Source: Pseudomonas saudiphocaensis
Lineage (GTDB): Bacteria > Pseudomonadota > Gammaproteobacteria > Pseudomonadales > Pseudomonadaceae
Length of the DNA stretch: 64,000 bases
Reading direction: 5' to 3'
NCBI RefSeq assembly: GCF_000756775.1
Contig: NZ_CCSF01000001.1
Span: forward strand, 1,612,001-1,676,000
This document shows positions 26,577 through 36,118 of this stretch, piece after piece. The notes below the pieces were generated by a model, which had not been told where the DNA came from, searched no databases, and saw only the letters and a program-made list of their open reading frames with translations. Made by a program: the position numbers and the translations under genes. Each line of letters starts with the position of its first letter. Position 1 is the first letter of the stretch.

Positions 26577-26772
26577 GATGGATTCCCTCGCCTGAAGTCA
26601 TGATCCGCTGCGCCGCCAATGGGGCGACGCAGCCCATGGTCTTGGGACCACACCAAACCGGGTTGTTCTCGTACCGGCCAGCGCCAAGTGTTTAACAGGA
26701 AGTTTTTCCGACCGAACTGGCAGAGCGCCATAGGCTCTACCGGAAGCGCGGAATCACCAACGAGGGAGCGCA

Positions 26773-27651
26773 ATGCGGATCAATCTGACACTCGGCCTCA
26801 AAACTTGGCTATTGCTGCTGGCAATGGCCGTGGTGCTGGCCGGCTGCAGCCGTATCAACCTCGCCTACCGCAACCTCGACCTGTTGGTGGCCTGGTCGCT
26901 GGACGATTATCTGGACCTGAACCGCCAACAGCAGGCCCGCCTGCGGGAACGCTTGCGTGAGCATCTGGCCTGGCACTGTCGTACCCAGTTGCCAGACGAC
27001 CTCGACGCCCTTCAGCGCGTGCGCCAACAGATCCGCCAGGGCGAACTCGATGAGCGCGCCATCCGCAGCCACTATGAGGATATCCGCCAAGCCATCCAAT
27101 CGGTGGCCGTGGAGATCACTCCGACCACCGTGCAGCTGTTGCGCGAGCTGGATGAGCGGCAGGTGAGCCAGCTTGCCGAAGCCCTGGCTCGCGACCATCA
27201 GGAACACCTGGAAAAATACCTGGCCGCGCCACTGCCGCAGCAGATTCGTGAGCGCGCCGAGCGCATGGGCGAACGTGTAGAGCAGTGGCTTGGCAAGCTC
27301 GATGCTGCACAGCGGCAACGCATTCGGGTTTGGGCCCATACGCTGGGTGAGCAGAACCGCCTCTGGCTGGAAAACCGCAGGCATTGGCAGCTGGCGCTGT
27401 TGGAGGCCCTGAGCGATCGCCATGAGGCGGAATTCGAACAGCATATCGTCCGCCTGCTGCAGGAGCGGGAATCCATGGAAACGGACGCTTATCGGGCAGC
27501 CCTTGCCCACAGCGAGAACGCAACCATCGCCCTGATCAGTGACCTGTATGCGCTGTCCGATGCACAGCAGCGGCGCCATCTGGACAACCGCCTGCAACGC
27601 CTGGGCAACGACCTGGGCTCACTGGACTGCCTGCCTGCGCCCCCGGCATGA
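26773..27651 (+). CDS. DUF6279-family lipoprotein
   Basis: 292 residues. Signal peptide with lipobox VVLAGC (Cys ~25) followed by SRINLAYRNLDLLVAWSLDD, the typical start of DUF6279 proteins. Everything after is long, charged helix rich in Arg, Glu and Gln. Probably an outer-membrane lipoprotein. Function unknown in the family. Confidence 0.85.
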   Translation: MRINLTLGLKTWLLLLAMAVVLAGCSRINLAYRNLDLLVAWSLDDYLDLNRQQQARLRERLREHLAWHCRTQLPDDLDALQRVRQQIRQGELDERAIRSHYEDIRQAIQSVAVEITPTTVQLLRELDERQVSQLAEALARDHQEHLEKYLAAPLPQQIRERAERMGERVEQWLGKLDAAQRQRIRVWAHTLGEQNRLWLENRRHWQLALLEALSDRHEAEFEQHIVRLLQERESMETDAYRAALAHSENATIALISDLYALSDAQQRRHLDNRLQRLGNDLGSLDCLPAPPA

Positions 27652-27705
27652 GCAAAAAGGGCCAGCGCCCGCACGATATGCGGATCCAGATTGCTGGCGG
27701 CCTGC

Positions 27706-28680
27706 TCAGGTTTTTTCGCCGTTCTGGGCCACACGCTCGAATACCAGTGCCTTCAACCCGCTGTCGGCGCTGACGTCGGGAAATTCCGGCGGGTTTTCCA
27801 GGCGCTGCAAGTACACCAGTTCGGGCGCCTCGGCGGCGACACCTTCGATCAGAAAGTCCGGCCCCGTATCCGGATCGTTGATGCACGCCAGCACCCTGCC
27901 AGTTGGCGTCAGCAACTCGGGCAGGCGGCGGAGGATCTTCTGGTAGTCGCGATTCAGGGCGAAGCTGCCTTTCTGAAAGGACGGCGGGTCGACGATTACC
28001 AGATCGTAGGGGCCGCTCTTGCGAACCCGGCCCCATGACTTGAACAGCTCATGACCAAGGAAGCTGACCTTGCGCATATCATGGTCATTGAGTCGATGGT
28101 TGTCCCGCCCGCGATTGAGCGCTGCACGAGCCATGTCCAGATTGACCACATGTTCGGCACCACCGGCAATCGCCGCCACGGAAAACCCGCAGGTGTAGGC
28201 AAACAGATTGAGCACGCGCAAGCCCTGCGCCTGTTCCTGTACCCAGCGCCGGCCATAGCGCATGTCGAGAAACAGTCCGTTGTTCTGCTTGGTACCCAGG
28301 TCGAGCTTGTAGCGCAGTCCGTTCTCGCTGATCGTCCACTCTTCCACAGGCTCGCCCAGCAGCTGTTCCATATGGCTGTCCGGCAGGTAGCGGTGCTGCA
28401 GCAAAAGGCTGTGAGCGCCGCTTGCCTGCCATTCGGCGCCGCGGCTGATCTCCAACAGAACTGCTCTCAGCGCATCCAGCTGCGCAGCTTCAGGCTCACG
28501 AAACAGCGAAACCAGCAGCACGCCCTGCAACCAGTCCACGGTGACATGTTCAAGCCCTGGCCAACAGCGGCCACGGCCATGGAACAGCCTGCGCGCCTCG
28601 GCAGGAGGCTGCGCCAGCGCAATGGTCAGGTGTTGCTGCAGCGTAGCGAGGGCTTCAGGGTGCATAGAGTTGTCTTGCAT
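27706..28680 (-). CDS. class I SAM-dependent methyltransferase (RlmI-like fold)
   Basis: 324 residues. The SAM-binding Rossmann domain is in the second half: LRVLNLFAYTCGFSVAAIAGGA (motif I), NLDMARAALNRGRDN, LVIVDPPSFQKGSF (the DPP[ST]F motif of base methyltransferases) and a final LENPPEFPDV. The preceding NGLRYKLDLGTKQNNGLFLDMR is also typical of the RlmI/RlmK group. The PUA domain of RlmI is missing. Likely an rRNA base methyltransferase. Confidence 0.85.
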   Translation of the reverse strand: MQDNSMHPEALATLQQHLTIALAQPPAEARRLFHGRGRCWPGLEHVTVDWLQGVLLVSLFREPEAAQLDALRAVLLEISRGAEWQASGAHSLLLQHRYLPDSHMEQLLGEPVEEWTISENGLRYKLDLGTKQNNGLFLDMRYGRRWVQEQAQGLRVLNLFAYTCGFSVAAIAGGAEHVVNLDMARAALNRGRDNHRLNDHDMRKVSFLGHELFKSWGRVRKSGPYDLVIVDPPSFQKGSFALNRDYQKILRRLPELLTPTGRVLACINDPDTGPDFLIEGVAAEAPELVYLQRLENPPEFPDVSADSGLKALVFERVAQNGEKT

Positions 28681-28992
28681 TTAAAAAGGCGCTGGATTCT
28701 AAACGCGTTTTGAAAAGGCCGCAGACCAGGCACTCGCTTGACCAAAGGCCACTAGAGAAGAGCAGCGACAGGCTGCAATGTGAACAGCCGAATAAAAACC
28801 GAGTCGGATGGGATGACCGCACCGCTGGAAACCGTCAGCCAAATCAGGCCCGACCCGGCTGCTCAGATTGCACAGAGGAAACGCCCGGGCTTAGGCAACC
28901 CGAGCGTACTGCCCTCGGGGAGCTCTTGCAGGCCAGGACTGCAACAAAGGGGAAAGCGGCGATTTCGCCCATCACAGCACACGGAGTATGAA

Positions 28993-30516
28993 ATGACCGA
29001 TTCCTCCCATCCCGACACAATTTCAGATGACGGCTCATCACCACGCATCTCAACCGGCAGCGAAGGCCTGGATGACATCCTCGGTGGCGGCCTGGACTCC
29101 AATCGGATGTACCTGTACGAAGGCAGCCCCGGCTCGGGCAAAACCACCCTCGCCATGCAGTTTCTGCTGGAAGGCGTGCGTCTGGGCGAGCGTGTACTTT
29201 TTGTGACGCTTTCGGAAACCAGCCAGGAACTGGAGCTCGTTGCCAAGCGCCACGGCTGGACGCTTGATGGCATTGATGTATTTGAACTGGTGACGCCCGA
29301 AACAAGCCTGGACCCGGAACTGGAGCTGACGGTACTGCACCCGGCCGAGATGGAACTGAGCGAGACCACCCGGCAGGTGCTTGATCGCGTCAGTGAAACC
29401 AATCCGACCCGCATCGTCTTCGATAGCCTTTCAGAGATGCGCCTGCTGGCCCAAAGCGCGCTGCGCTATCGCCGGCAGGTGCTGGCGCTCAAGCACTTTT
29501 TCACTACCCGGCACAGTACCGTCATCCTGATCGACGACCAGACCTCGGAAAGTGGTGACCTTCAGCTGCACTCCATTTGCCACGGCGTGGTGATGCTTGA
29601 GCAGCTAGCCGTCGACTATGGCGCCGAGAGAAGGCGCTTGCGGGTGATCAAGATGCGCGGCATCAAGTTCCGCGGTGGCTATCACGATTTCAGTATCAGA
29701 AAAGGCGGATTGTCGATTTACCCACGTCTGATTGCTGCCGAGCATCACACCGCATTTTCCGATGAGCTGATCTCCAGCGGCAACGAGGGGCTGGACAGGC
29801 TGCTTGGCGGCGGACTTGAACGCGGCAGCAGTGCGCTGCTGGTCGGAGCTGCCGGGGTGGGCAAGTCGTCGCTGGTGCTGGGTTACGCCATAGCGGCTTG
29901 CAAACGCGGCGAGCAGGTCGGCTTGTTCGTATTTGATGAAGGCGTCAGTACGCTTCTCGCACGCGGTAAAGCACTGGGACTGGATATCGAACCCTGGCTG
30001 GAAAAGGGGCTGCTGCACCTGCGCCAGATCGACCCAGCCGAGCTTTCGCCTGGCGAGTTCACCGCTGCGGTACGCCATTGCGTCGAGGTACAAGGCGCCC
30101 GAATGGTGTTGTTGGACAGCCTCAACGGCTACCTGAACGCCATGCCGGACGGTCGCTTTCTGACATTGCAAATGCATGAGCTGCTCAGTTATCTGGGACA
30201 GCAGGGCGTGGTCAGTATCATGGTCCTGGCACAACATGGCCTGCTCGAGCAGATGGAAACGCCGTTGGACCTCAGCTATCTAAGTGACGCGGTCATTATG
30301 CTGCGCTATTTCGAACACGCTGGTACCGTGCGGCGCGCGCTGTCAGTGATCAAGAAACGCAGCGGCTATCATGAAAACGCCATCAGGGAGTTTCAGCTCA
30401 GCGCCTCGGGCATCAGAGTTGGAGCACCTCTGACGATGTTCAGCGGCATCCTTTCAGGCACTCCAGAGTTCATCGGCGATGCCACACTCCTTATGGACGC
30501 GCATGACCCCGTCTGA
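28993..30516 (+). CDS. KaiC-like double-ATPase protein
   Basis: 507 residues from the ATG at 28993 (GGAG six bases upstream; an upstream in-frame extension is unlikely). It has two RecA-like KaiC domains: domain 1 with Walker A EGSPGSGKTTL and catalytic Glu in TLSETSQE, domain 2 with Walker A GAAGVGKSSL and VFDEGVS. Where cyanobacterial KaiC has the phosphosites S431-T432, this protein reads Ser-Tyr (DLSYLSDAVIMLRYFE). The next gene, a hybrid histidine kinase, overlaps its 3' end by 14 bp. No kaiA or kaiB is nearby, so a stress-response switch is more likely than a clock. Confidence 0.92.
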   Translation: MTDSSHPDTISDDGSSPRISTGSEGLDDILGGGLDSNRMYLYEGSPGSGKTTLAMQFLLEGVRLGERVLFVTLSETSQELELVAKRHGWTLDGIDVFELVTPETSLDPELELTVLHPAEMELSETTRQVLDRVSETNPTRIVFDSLSEMRLLAQSALRYRRQVLALKHFFTTRHSTVILIDDQTSESGDLQLHSICHGVVMLEQLAVDYGAERRRLRVIKMRGIKFRGGYHDFSIRKGGLSIYPRLIAAEHHTAFSDELISSGNEGLDRLLGGGLERGSSALLVGAAGVGKSSLVLGYAIAACKRGEQVGLFVFDEGVSTLLARGKALGLDIEPWLEKGLLHLRQIDPAELSPGEFTAAVRHCVEVQGARMVLLDSLNGYLNAMPDGRFLTLQMHELLSYLGQQGVVSIMVLAQHGLLEQMETPLDLSYLSDAVIMLRYFEHAGTVRRALSVIKKRSGYHENAIREFQLSASGIRVGAPLTMFSGILSGTPEFIGDATLLMDAHDPV

Positions 30517-32197
30517 GCAACAGCCGCTGGTAGCCATCTACGCCCCCATCGGCCGGGACGGCCCCGCCTCCGCCGACCTGCTCCGCCGCAGCGGCATGCA
30601 CGCCGTCGTCTGTCATAACCTCGATGAAGTGTTGAAGCAGGCGCAGAACAATGCCGACGCGGTACTCATCGCCGAAGAAGGCCTCTTCGGGGAAAACCTC
30701 GACTCGCTGGCCAGCTGGGTGGCGCGACAGCCGCCCTGGTCCGATTTCCCTTTTGTGATACTGACCAGCAAACATCAGCAACCGGCAGTCGTCACCTGGC
30801 GTAAGCGCATGGTGGCGGCACTGCGTAACGTCTCACTGCTCGAACGCCCGGTGCAGGGCATCACCCTGACCAGTGCCTTGCAAGCGGCGGTGCGCGGACG
30901 CCTGCGTCAGTACGAGGTGCGCGCCCTGGTACAGGCGCGCGAGCAAGCTGCTCAGGAACTCGAAGCCTTGGTGATCGAGCGCACCAGCGAACTGGAAAAG
31001 ACCAACCTCGAGTTACGCACGCAGATTGCCGAACGCGCCCGTATCGAGGAAACCCTGCGTCAGGCGCAAAAGATCGAAGCCCTTGGCCAGCTCACCGGCG
31101 GCGTCGCGCATGACTTCAACAACCTGCTGATGGTCATTTCCGGCGGGCTCGACATGCTCGATCGGCATGACGACCCGGCCCGCCGCCAACGCCTGATGAA
31201 CGGCATGCGCCAGGCTACACAGCGCGGTGCTGCCCTGACCCGTCAACTCCTGGCGTTTTCCCGCCGGCAGTCACTGGCGCCCGAAACGGTGGACCTGGCC
31301 CAGCGCATCAGGCAAATGCACGAGCTACTCGAGCGTAGCCTTCGTGGCGATATTCACGTGCAGATGCAGTTTGCTGCGGATCTGTGGCCGGTCGAGGTCG
31401 ACCCCGGCGAACTGGAGCTGGTGATCCTCAACCTCGCCGTAAATGCCCGTGATGCCATGCCTGAAGGCGGCTCCATTCTGTTCCAGGCGGCCAACGCACC
31501 GAACGAGCAGGTACTGGGCCGCGAAGGTGATTTTGTCCGCTTGACGGTGACCGACTCGGGGCCTGGCATTCCGGACGAGCTGCGCGAACGGGTGTTCGAT
31601 CCCTTCTTCACCACCAAGGAAGTTGGCAAAGGTTCGGGGCTGGGACTGGCTCAGGTCTACGGTTTCGCCCGACAGTCCGGCGGTACGGTATGGATCGACG
31701 GACAATGCGAGCGCGGTACCAGCGTGGTCATGTTGCTGCCACGTTCACAACAGGTCCCGGCCCAGCTGCCCAGCGAGCGCAGCCCTGTGGAGGCCCCTCG
31801 GCAGAAAGCGGCCGGCCATATTCTGCTGGTCGATGACGACGAAAAAGTTGCTGCAACGGTTGCCCAGATGCTCGAGCACCTTGGCTATCAGGTAAGCCGT
31901 TGCGCCAGTGCTGCCGCGGCTCTGGAATGGCTGGCCAGCGGGGGTCGGGCAAACCTCGTCTTCTCCGATGTAATGATGCCTGGAGGGATGAACGGCGTGG
32001 ATCTCGCGCGCGAAATCCGTCTACGACAATTCGGCGTTCCCGTACTGCTCACCAGCGGCTACGCCGAGGCGGTGAAATCGACCGCGCAAGCTCAGGGCGT
32101 AAGCATCCTGGCCAAGCCTTATTACCTTGAAGAACTGGCCGAGGCATTGATAGGGGCCATGCAGCGCAACGCGCCGACAAGCCTTCCCTCAGCCTGA
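30503..32197 (+). CDS. hybrid sensor histidine kinase/response regulator coupled to KaiC
   Basis: 564 residues from the ATG at 30503 inside the kaiC 3' end; an ATG at 30479 is an alternative. The N-terminal ~120 residues look like a degenerate receiver ([23 protein letters not shown]...). A coiled coil follows (~145-185). The kinase core has the phospho-His in [11 protein letters not shown], the N box [14 protein letters not shown], and the G boxes [10 protein letters not shown] and [13 protein letters not shown]. The C-terminal receiver has VDDDE and the phospho-Asp in VFSDVMMPG. It is cytoplasmic, with no membrane segment. Overlap with kaiC implies that the two proteins work together. Confidence 0.92.
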   Translation: MTPSEQQPLVAIYAPIGRDGPASADLLRRSGMHAVVCHNLDEVLKQAQNNADAVLIAEEGLFGENLDSLASWVARQPPWSDFPFVILTSKHQQPAVVTWRKRMVAALRNVSLLERPVQGITLTSALQAAVRGRLRQYEVRALVQAREQAAQELEALVIERTSELEKTNLELRTQIAERARIEETLRQAQKIEALGQLTGGVAHDFNNLLMVISGGLDMLDRHDDPARRQRLMNGMRQATQRGAALTRQLLAFSRRQSLAPETVDLAQRIRQMHELLERSLRGDIHVQMQFAADLWPVEVDPGELELVILNLAVNARDAMPEGGSILFQAANAPNEQVLGREGDFVRLTVTDSGPGIPDELRERVFDPFFTTKEVGKGSGLGLAQVYGFARQSGGTVWIDGQCERGTSVVMLLPRSQQVPAQLPSERSPVEAPRQKAAGHILLVDDDEKVAATVAQMLEHLGYQVSRCASAAAALEWLASGGRANLVFSDVMMPGGMNGVDLAREIRLRQFGVPVLLTSGYAEAVKSTAQAQGVSILAKPYYLEELAEALIGAMQRNAPTSLPSA

Positions 32198-32246
32198 CCC
32201 GGCCATCGCGAGGCGCAGAAGCGCCGATGATCGCTTCAGCTTCAGA

Positions 32247-32288
32247 TTGGATACAATCTATGGATGCAATCAGCAATTCTGTATACAA
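32247..32288. promoter_or_regulatory. two GntR-type operator sites upstream of allE
   Basis: TTGGATACAA (32247-32256) and CTGTATACAA (32279-32288), each one base off the palindrome TTGTATACAA that recurs before purine genes in this window. Centres are 32 bp apart, about three helical turns. They lie ~100-140 bp before the allE ATG. Confidence 0.65.
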
Positions 32289-32389
32289 TACATCAGCAGC
32301 TCCTCTAACAGCCGCTCCAAAACGCCAGTCAGACATCATGCGATCTGGCCCAAGGACGACCGGCAACAACAACCGATGACGGGAGTTAT

Positions 32390-33229
32390 ATGGCAAACAC
32401 CAAATACTATGCCCCCACGGGCGGGCATCCGGCGCAGACCGAACTGCTGACCGACCGCGCAATGTTCACCGAGGCCTATGCCGTCATTCCCAAGGGCGTG
32501 ATGCGTGACATCGTCACCAGCCATCTGCCGTTCTGGGACAGCATGCGCATGTGGGTCCTGTCCCGTCCGCTGTCCGGCTTCTCCGAGACCTTCTCCCAGT
32601 ACATCGTGGAGCTGGCTGACGGCGGCGGCAGCGACAAGCCCGAGCAGGACAAGAATGCCGAGGCGGTGCTGTTCGTCGTAGAAGGCGAGTTCACCCTGAC
32701 CCTCAACGGCAGCACCCATGAACTGCGCCCCGGCAGCTATGCCTTCATCCCCCCAGCTTCGGAGTGGAAGGTGCGCAACAACAGCGGCCAGGTCGCCCGC
32801 TTCCACTGGATCCGCAAGTACTACCAGGCCGTCGAAGGGCTGGCGCATCCGGAAGCCTTCGTCACCAACGAGCAGGACATCGAGCCGATTCCGATGCCGG
32901 GCACCAACGGCGCCTGGGTCACTACCCGCTTCGTCGACATGAGCGACATGCGCCACGACATGCATGTCAACATCGTGACCTTCGAGCCGGGCGGCGTGAT
33001 TCCCTTCGCCGAAACCCACGTGATGGAACACGGCCTGTATGTGCTGGAAGGCAAGGCGGTGTATCGCCTGAACCAGGACTGGGTTGAAGTGGAAGCCGGC
33101 GACTATATGTGGCTGCGCGCTTTCTGCCCGCAGGCCTGCTATTCCGGTGGCCCCGGCAAGTTCCGTTACTTGCTGTACAAGGATGTGAATCGTCATATGG
33201 ATCTGGGCAAGTACAACCACCGCTCGTAA
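32390..33229 (+). CDS. allE: (S)-ureidoglycine aminohydrolase
   Basis: 279 residues, a bicupin. It starts YYAPTGGHPAQTELLTDRAMFTE. The N-terminal cupin has VLFVVEGEFTL and PGSYAFIPP, and the C-terminal metal-binding cupin has FEPGGVIPFAETHVMEHGLYVLEG and MWLRAFCPQACY. The enzyme releases ammonia from (S)-ureidoglycine to give ureidoglycolate, the substrate of AllA (55.0 kb). It is separated from the main ureide cluster by ~20 kb but carries the same operators. GGGAG precedes the ATG. Confidence 0.95.
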   Translation: MANTKYYAPTGGHPAQTELLTDRAMFTEAYAVIPKGVMRDIVTSHLPFWDSMRMWVLSRPLSGFSETFSQYIVELADGGGSDKPEQDKNAEAVLFVVEGEFTLTLNGSTHELRPGSYAFIPPASEWKVRNNSGQVARFHWIRKYYQAVEGLAHPEAFVTNEQDIEPIPMPGTNGAWVTTRFVDMSDMRHDMHVNIVTFEPGGVIPFAETHVMEHGLYVLEGKAVYRLNQDWVEVEAGDYMWLRAFCPQACYSGGPGKFRYLLYKDVNRHMDLGKYNHRS

Positions 33230-33240
33230 CGAACCACTTC

Positions 33241-33263
33241 AGCCGCCCCACTCCGAGGCGGCT
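33241..33263 (+). terminator. hairpin after allE
   Basis: AGCCGCC / GGCGGCT stem 12 bp after the stop codon; no T-run follows, so termination is uncertain. Confidence 0.4.
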
Positions 33264-33390
33264 GAAACTACATACGCTTTCTTCAGGGGTGACAGCGCCG
33301 CGCCGAAGTCGTATGTTGCCCCTCGCGAGAACGCCCCTGGATCAGCAGACAGGGCATAACTGAGCTGGCTTTTCTGAACCCAACATTTCA

Positions 33391-33528
33391 GGACACTTCT
33401 GAAAACGTAGGCGAGGCAGCCAGCGCAAGGCGAATCAGGCGAAAAAGCGCAGTTTACAAGTTGTAAATGAGCATTTTGAGCCTGCTTTCAACGCAGCGAA
33501 GGCAACGCAGCCAGTTTTCAACGGGTCC
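33391..33528. repeat. 138-bp intergenic element with imperfect inverted ends
   Basis: The left end GGACACTTCTGAAAACG and the complement of the right end, GGACCCGTTGAAAACTGG, are related. Inner parts (GCGAGGCAGCCAGCGCAAGG / GCGAAGGCAACGCAGCCAG) and a central TTTACAAGTTGTAAA palindrome are also roughly mirrored. I recall similar elements between genes in other Pseudomonas genomes. It fills most of the gap between allE and the deaminase gene. No ORF inside. Confidence 0.6.
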
Positions 33529-33545
33529 TTCAGGAGGAGCCGGCA

Positions 33546-34901
33546 ATGGCTGTCACCCGCACTTGGATTAAAACTCCCCTCGCCATCTTCACTGCCAATG
33601 ATCAGGACGCTTCCGGCGGGCTGGTTATCGAAAACGGCGTGATTACCGAACTGCTCGCTGCCGGCCAGGCGCCCGCCTCGCCCGTCGACAGCACCTTCGA
33701 CGCCCGCGAGCACGTGGTGCTGCCGGGGCTGATCAACACCCATCATCATTTCTACCAGACCCTTACCCGCGCCTGGGGCCCGGTGGTCAACCAGCCGCTG
33801 TTTCCCTGGTTGAAGACGCTGTATCCGGTCTGGGCACGGCTGACGCCGGAAAAGCTCGAACTGGCGAGCAAGGTCGCGCTGGCCGAGCTGCTGCTGTCGG
33901 GCTGCACCACCGCCGCTGATCACCACTACCTGTTCCCGCAAGGGCTGGAAGAAGCCATCGACGTGCAGGTTCACGCCGTGCGCGAACTGGGCATGCGCGC
34001 CATGCTCACCCGCGGCTCCATGAGCCTTGGCGAGGCCGATGGCGGCCTGCCGCCGCAACAGACGGTGCAGGAAGCCGAAGTGATCCTGACTGACAGTGAG
34101 CGCCTGATCGGCCGCTACCATGAACGCGGCGCCGGCGCGCAGATTCAGATAGCCCTGGCGCCCTGCTCGCCCTTCTCGGTCACCCCGGAAATCATGCGCG
34201 CCAGCGCTGCCATGGCCGAACGGCTGGATGTGCGTCTGCACACCCACCTGGCGGAAACCCTCGATGAGGAAGACTTCTGCCTGCAGCGCTTCGGCCTGCG
34301 CACCGTGGATTACCTCGACAGCGTCGGCTGGCTGTCCGACCGCACCTGGCTGGCCCACGGCATCCACTTCAACGAAGACGAGATCGCCCGCCTCGGCCAG
34401 GCCGGCACCGGCATTACCCATTGCCCAAGCTCCAACATGCGTCTGGCCTCCGGCATCTGCCCGACGCTGGAGCTGGAAGCCGCCGGCGCGCCCATCGGTC
34501 TGGGCGTGGATGGCTCGGCTTCCAACGATGCCTCCAACATGATTCTCGAAGCTCGTCAGGCACTTTATCTGCAGCGTCTGCGCTACGGCGCGGAGAAGAT
34601 CACCCCGGAGCTGGCGCTGGGCTGGGCCACCAAAGGTTCGGCCAAGCTGCTTGGGCGCGACGACCTCGGCCAGCTGGCAGTCGGCATGCAAGCCGACCTG
34701 GCGTTGTTCAAACTGGACGAGCTGCGCTTTTCCGGCAGCCATGACCCACTCTCGGCAATGCTGCTCTGCGGCGCTGATCGGGCCGACCGCGTGATGATCG
34801 GCGGACGCTGGCAGGTGATCGATGGCCAGATCGAAGGTCTGGATGTGGCCGGCCTGATCGCCGATCACCGTCAGGCAGCGGCGCAGTTGATCGCCGGCTG
34901 A
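33546..34901 (+). CDS. 8-oxoguanine deaminase-type amidohydrolase
   Basis: 451 residues, amidohydrolase superfamily (ATZ/TRZ-like). Metal ligands are in LINTHHHFYQ (HxH), THLAETLDE, LAHGIHF and the late Asp in GLGVDGSASND. The sequence matches the pattern of P. aeruginosa PA0142, a characterised 8-oxoguanine deaminase, in NTHHHFYQTLTRAWGPVVNQPLFPWL. It would turn 8-oxoguanine into urate, feeding the same pathway as xanthine dehydrogenase. GGAGGAG stands before the ATG. Related S-triazine or hydroxyatrazine hydrolases are the alternative reading. Confidence 0.9.
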   Translation: MAVTRTWIKTPLAIFTANDQDASGGLVIENGVITELLAAGQAPASPVDSTFDAREHVVLPGLINTHHHFYQTLTRAWGPVVNQPLFPWLKTLYPVWARLTPEKLELASKVALAELLLSGCTTAADHHYLFPQGLEEAIDVQVHAVRELGMRAMLTRGSMSLGEADGGLPPQQTVQEAEVILTDSERLIGRYHERGAGAQIQIALAPCSPFSVTPEIMRASAAMAERLDVRLHTHLAETLDEEDFCLQRFGLRTVDYLDSVGWLSDRTWLAHGIHFNEDEIARLGQAGTGITHCPSSNMRLASGICPTLELEAAGAPIGLGVDGSASNDASNMILEARQALYLQRLRYGAEKITPELALGWATKGSAKLLGRDDLGQLAVGMQADLALFKLDELRFSGSHDPLSAMLLCGADRADRVMIGGRWQVIDGQIEGLDVAGLIADHRQAAAQLIAG

Positions 34902-34911
34902 AGCACCCGTG

Positions 34912-34942
34912 GGAGGAAGGCGCATTCTGTGTGCCTTCCTCC
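34912..34942 (+). terminator. hairpin after the deaminase gene
   Basis: Perfect 10-bp stem GGAGGAAGGC / GCCTTCCTCC, 10 bp after the stop; not followed by a T-run. The rest of the 34902-35202 gap holds the palindrome at 35007 and no gene. Confidence 0.5.
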
Positions 34943-35006
34943 TGTGCACCGCCGCAGCACCGACCTGCGCCAGCGCACCGCAACGGCGCGCCGCAGATGG
35001 GAAAGT

Positions 35007-35022
35007 CTGATCAACTGGTCAG
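35007..35022. promoter_or_regulatory. RutR-like palindrome upstream of the first tsx-like gene
   Basis: CTGATCAACTGGTCAG fits the E. coli RutR consensus TTGACCANNTGGTCAA with ends C/G and one internal change. It lies 180 bp before the porin gene. Confidence 0.5.
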
Positions 35023-35202
35023 CTTGCCGGGCTCGGGCGGAGCTTAAAGCAGCCTCCACAATCATAAATATGTTCTTACTTTCAATGATTTAGCAATGGA
35101 TAAATGAGCCGACGAGAAGCTGGCTCATCCTTTGCTAAGCATCCTTGCCTGACCGCTCGGCCAACTTTTCCAAGGCGGCGGACACACCTCAAGGAGAGAT
35201 CA

Positions 35203-35991
35203 ATGAAAGTAAGCCCTACCCTGGCTGGCCTTGCCACCGGCCTGTTGTTTGCCGGCCAGACCCTGGCGTCCCCGATGCTGTGGCAGGACAACAGCCTGAC
35301 CTATCTGTACGGCAAGAATTTCGCCGTCGATGCTGGTGAAATTCAGCAGACCATCACCTTCGAGCATGCCAGCGGCTGGACCTGGGGCGACATGTTCCTG
35401 TTCGTCGACAACAAGTGGTACAACGGCATCTCTGGCAGCGACGGTCACACCTACTACGGCGAGTTCAGCCCGCGCCTGTCGCTGGGCAAGATCACCGGCA
35501 AGGACCTGTCGTTTGGCCCGGTGACCGATGTACTGCTGTCCGCCACCTACGAGCGTGGCGAAGGTCGCAACCGCAACTACCTGCTCGGCCCCGCGGTCGA
35601 CCTCAAGGTGCCCGGCTTCGACCGGATGTCCATCAATACCTACTACCGCAAACCCGACGGCATCACTGGCCAACCCGGTGGCCAGTGGCAGATCACTCCA
35701 ACCTGGGCTATTACCATTCCGGTAGGCAAGTCGGACATCCTCTTCGACGGTTTCATCGACTGGGTGGTCAATGACGCCGGTTCCAAGTCCCGAGGCGATT
35801 ACATCGCCAAAAACCTGCATATCAACCCGCAGGTGAAGTACGACCTGGGCAAGGCGCTGGACTACACCCCCGGCAAGCTCTATGTGGGTATCGAGTACGA
35901 CTACTGGTCGAACAAGTACGGTATCGAAGACAGCAGCGCCTTCAACACCGACAACAACGTGACCAACTTCATCGTCAAGGCGCATTTCTGA
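35203..35991 (+). CDS. Tsx/OmpK-like nucleoside-specific outer-membrane channel (copy 1)
   Basis: 262 residues from the ATG at 35203 (AAGGAGA upstream). Signal peptide GLATGLLFAGQTLA, then an antiparallel barrel with LWQDNSLTYLYGKNFAVDAG, FEHASGWTWGDMFLFVDNKW and YYGEFSPRLSLGK, and a terminal aromatic (KAHF). This is the nucleoside-specific channel family. It is about 80% alike by eye to a second copy at 57.3 kb, which has a longer loop near residue 45 and another near 125. It lets nucleosides reach the ABC transporter encoded downstream. Confidence 0.92.
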   Translation: MKVSPTLAGLATGLLFAGQTLASPMLWQDNSLTYLYGKNFAVDAGEIQQTITFEHASGWTWGDMFLFVDNKWYNGISGSDGHTYYGEFSPRLSLGKITGKDLSFGPVTDVLLSATYERGEGRNRNYLLGPAVDLKVPGFDRMSINTYYRKPDGITGQPGGQWQITPTWAITIPVGKSDILFDGFIDWVVNDAGSKSRGDYIAKNLHINPQVKYDLGKALDYTPGKLYVGIEYDYWSNKYGIEDSSAFNTDNNVTNFIVKAHF

Positions 35992-36044
35992 GTCGAGAAA
36001 AGCGCCGATCCAACGAGCGTGACGGGCGAAGCCTGTTGAAGTCG

Positions 36045-36075
36045 ACCGCCATGCCCGTTGGGCTGGCGGTTTTTT
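36045..36075 (+). terminator. Rho-independent terminator of tsx-like copy 1
   Basis: ACCGCCA/TGGCGGT plus GCCC/GGGC stem with GTT loop followed by T6. Confidence 0.88.
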
Positions 36076-36118
36076 CACATTGACGGGCCGGCCCTGCCGG
36101 TTCTGGGAGCAAGGACCG

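Noticed and set aside
33435-34949. 504-codon minus-strand frame opposite the 8-oxoguanine deaminase gene
   Set aside because: Antisense shadow; the plus strand has all amidohydrolase metal ligands and a strong ribosome site.
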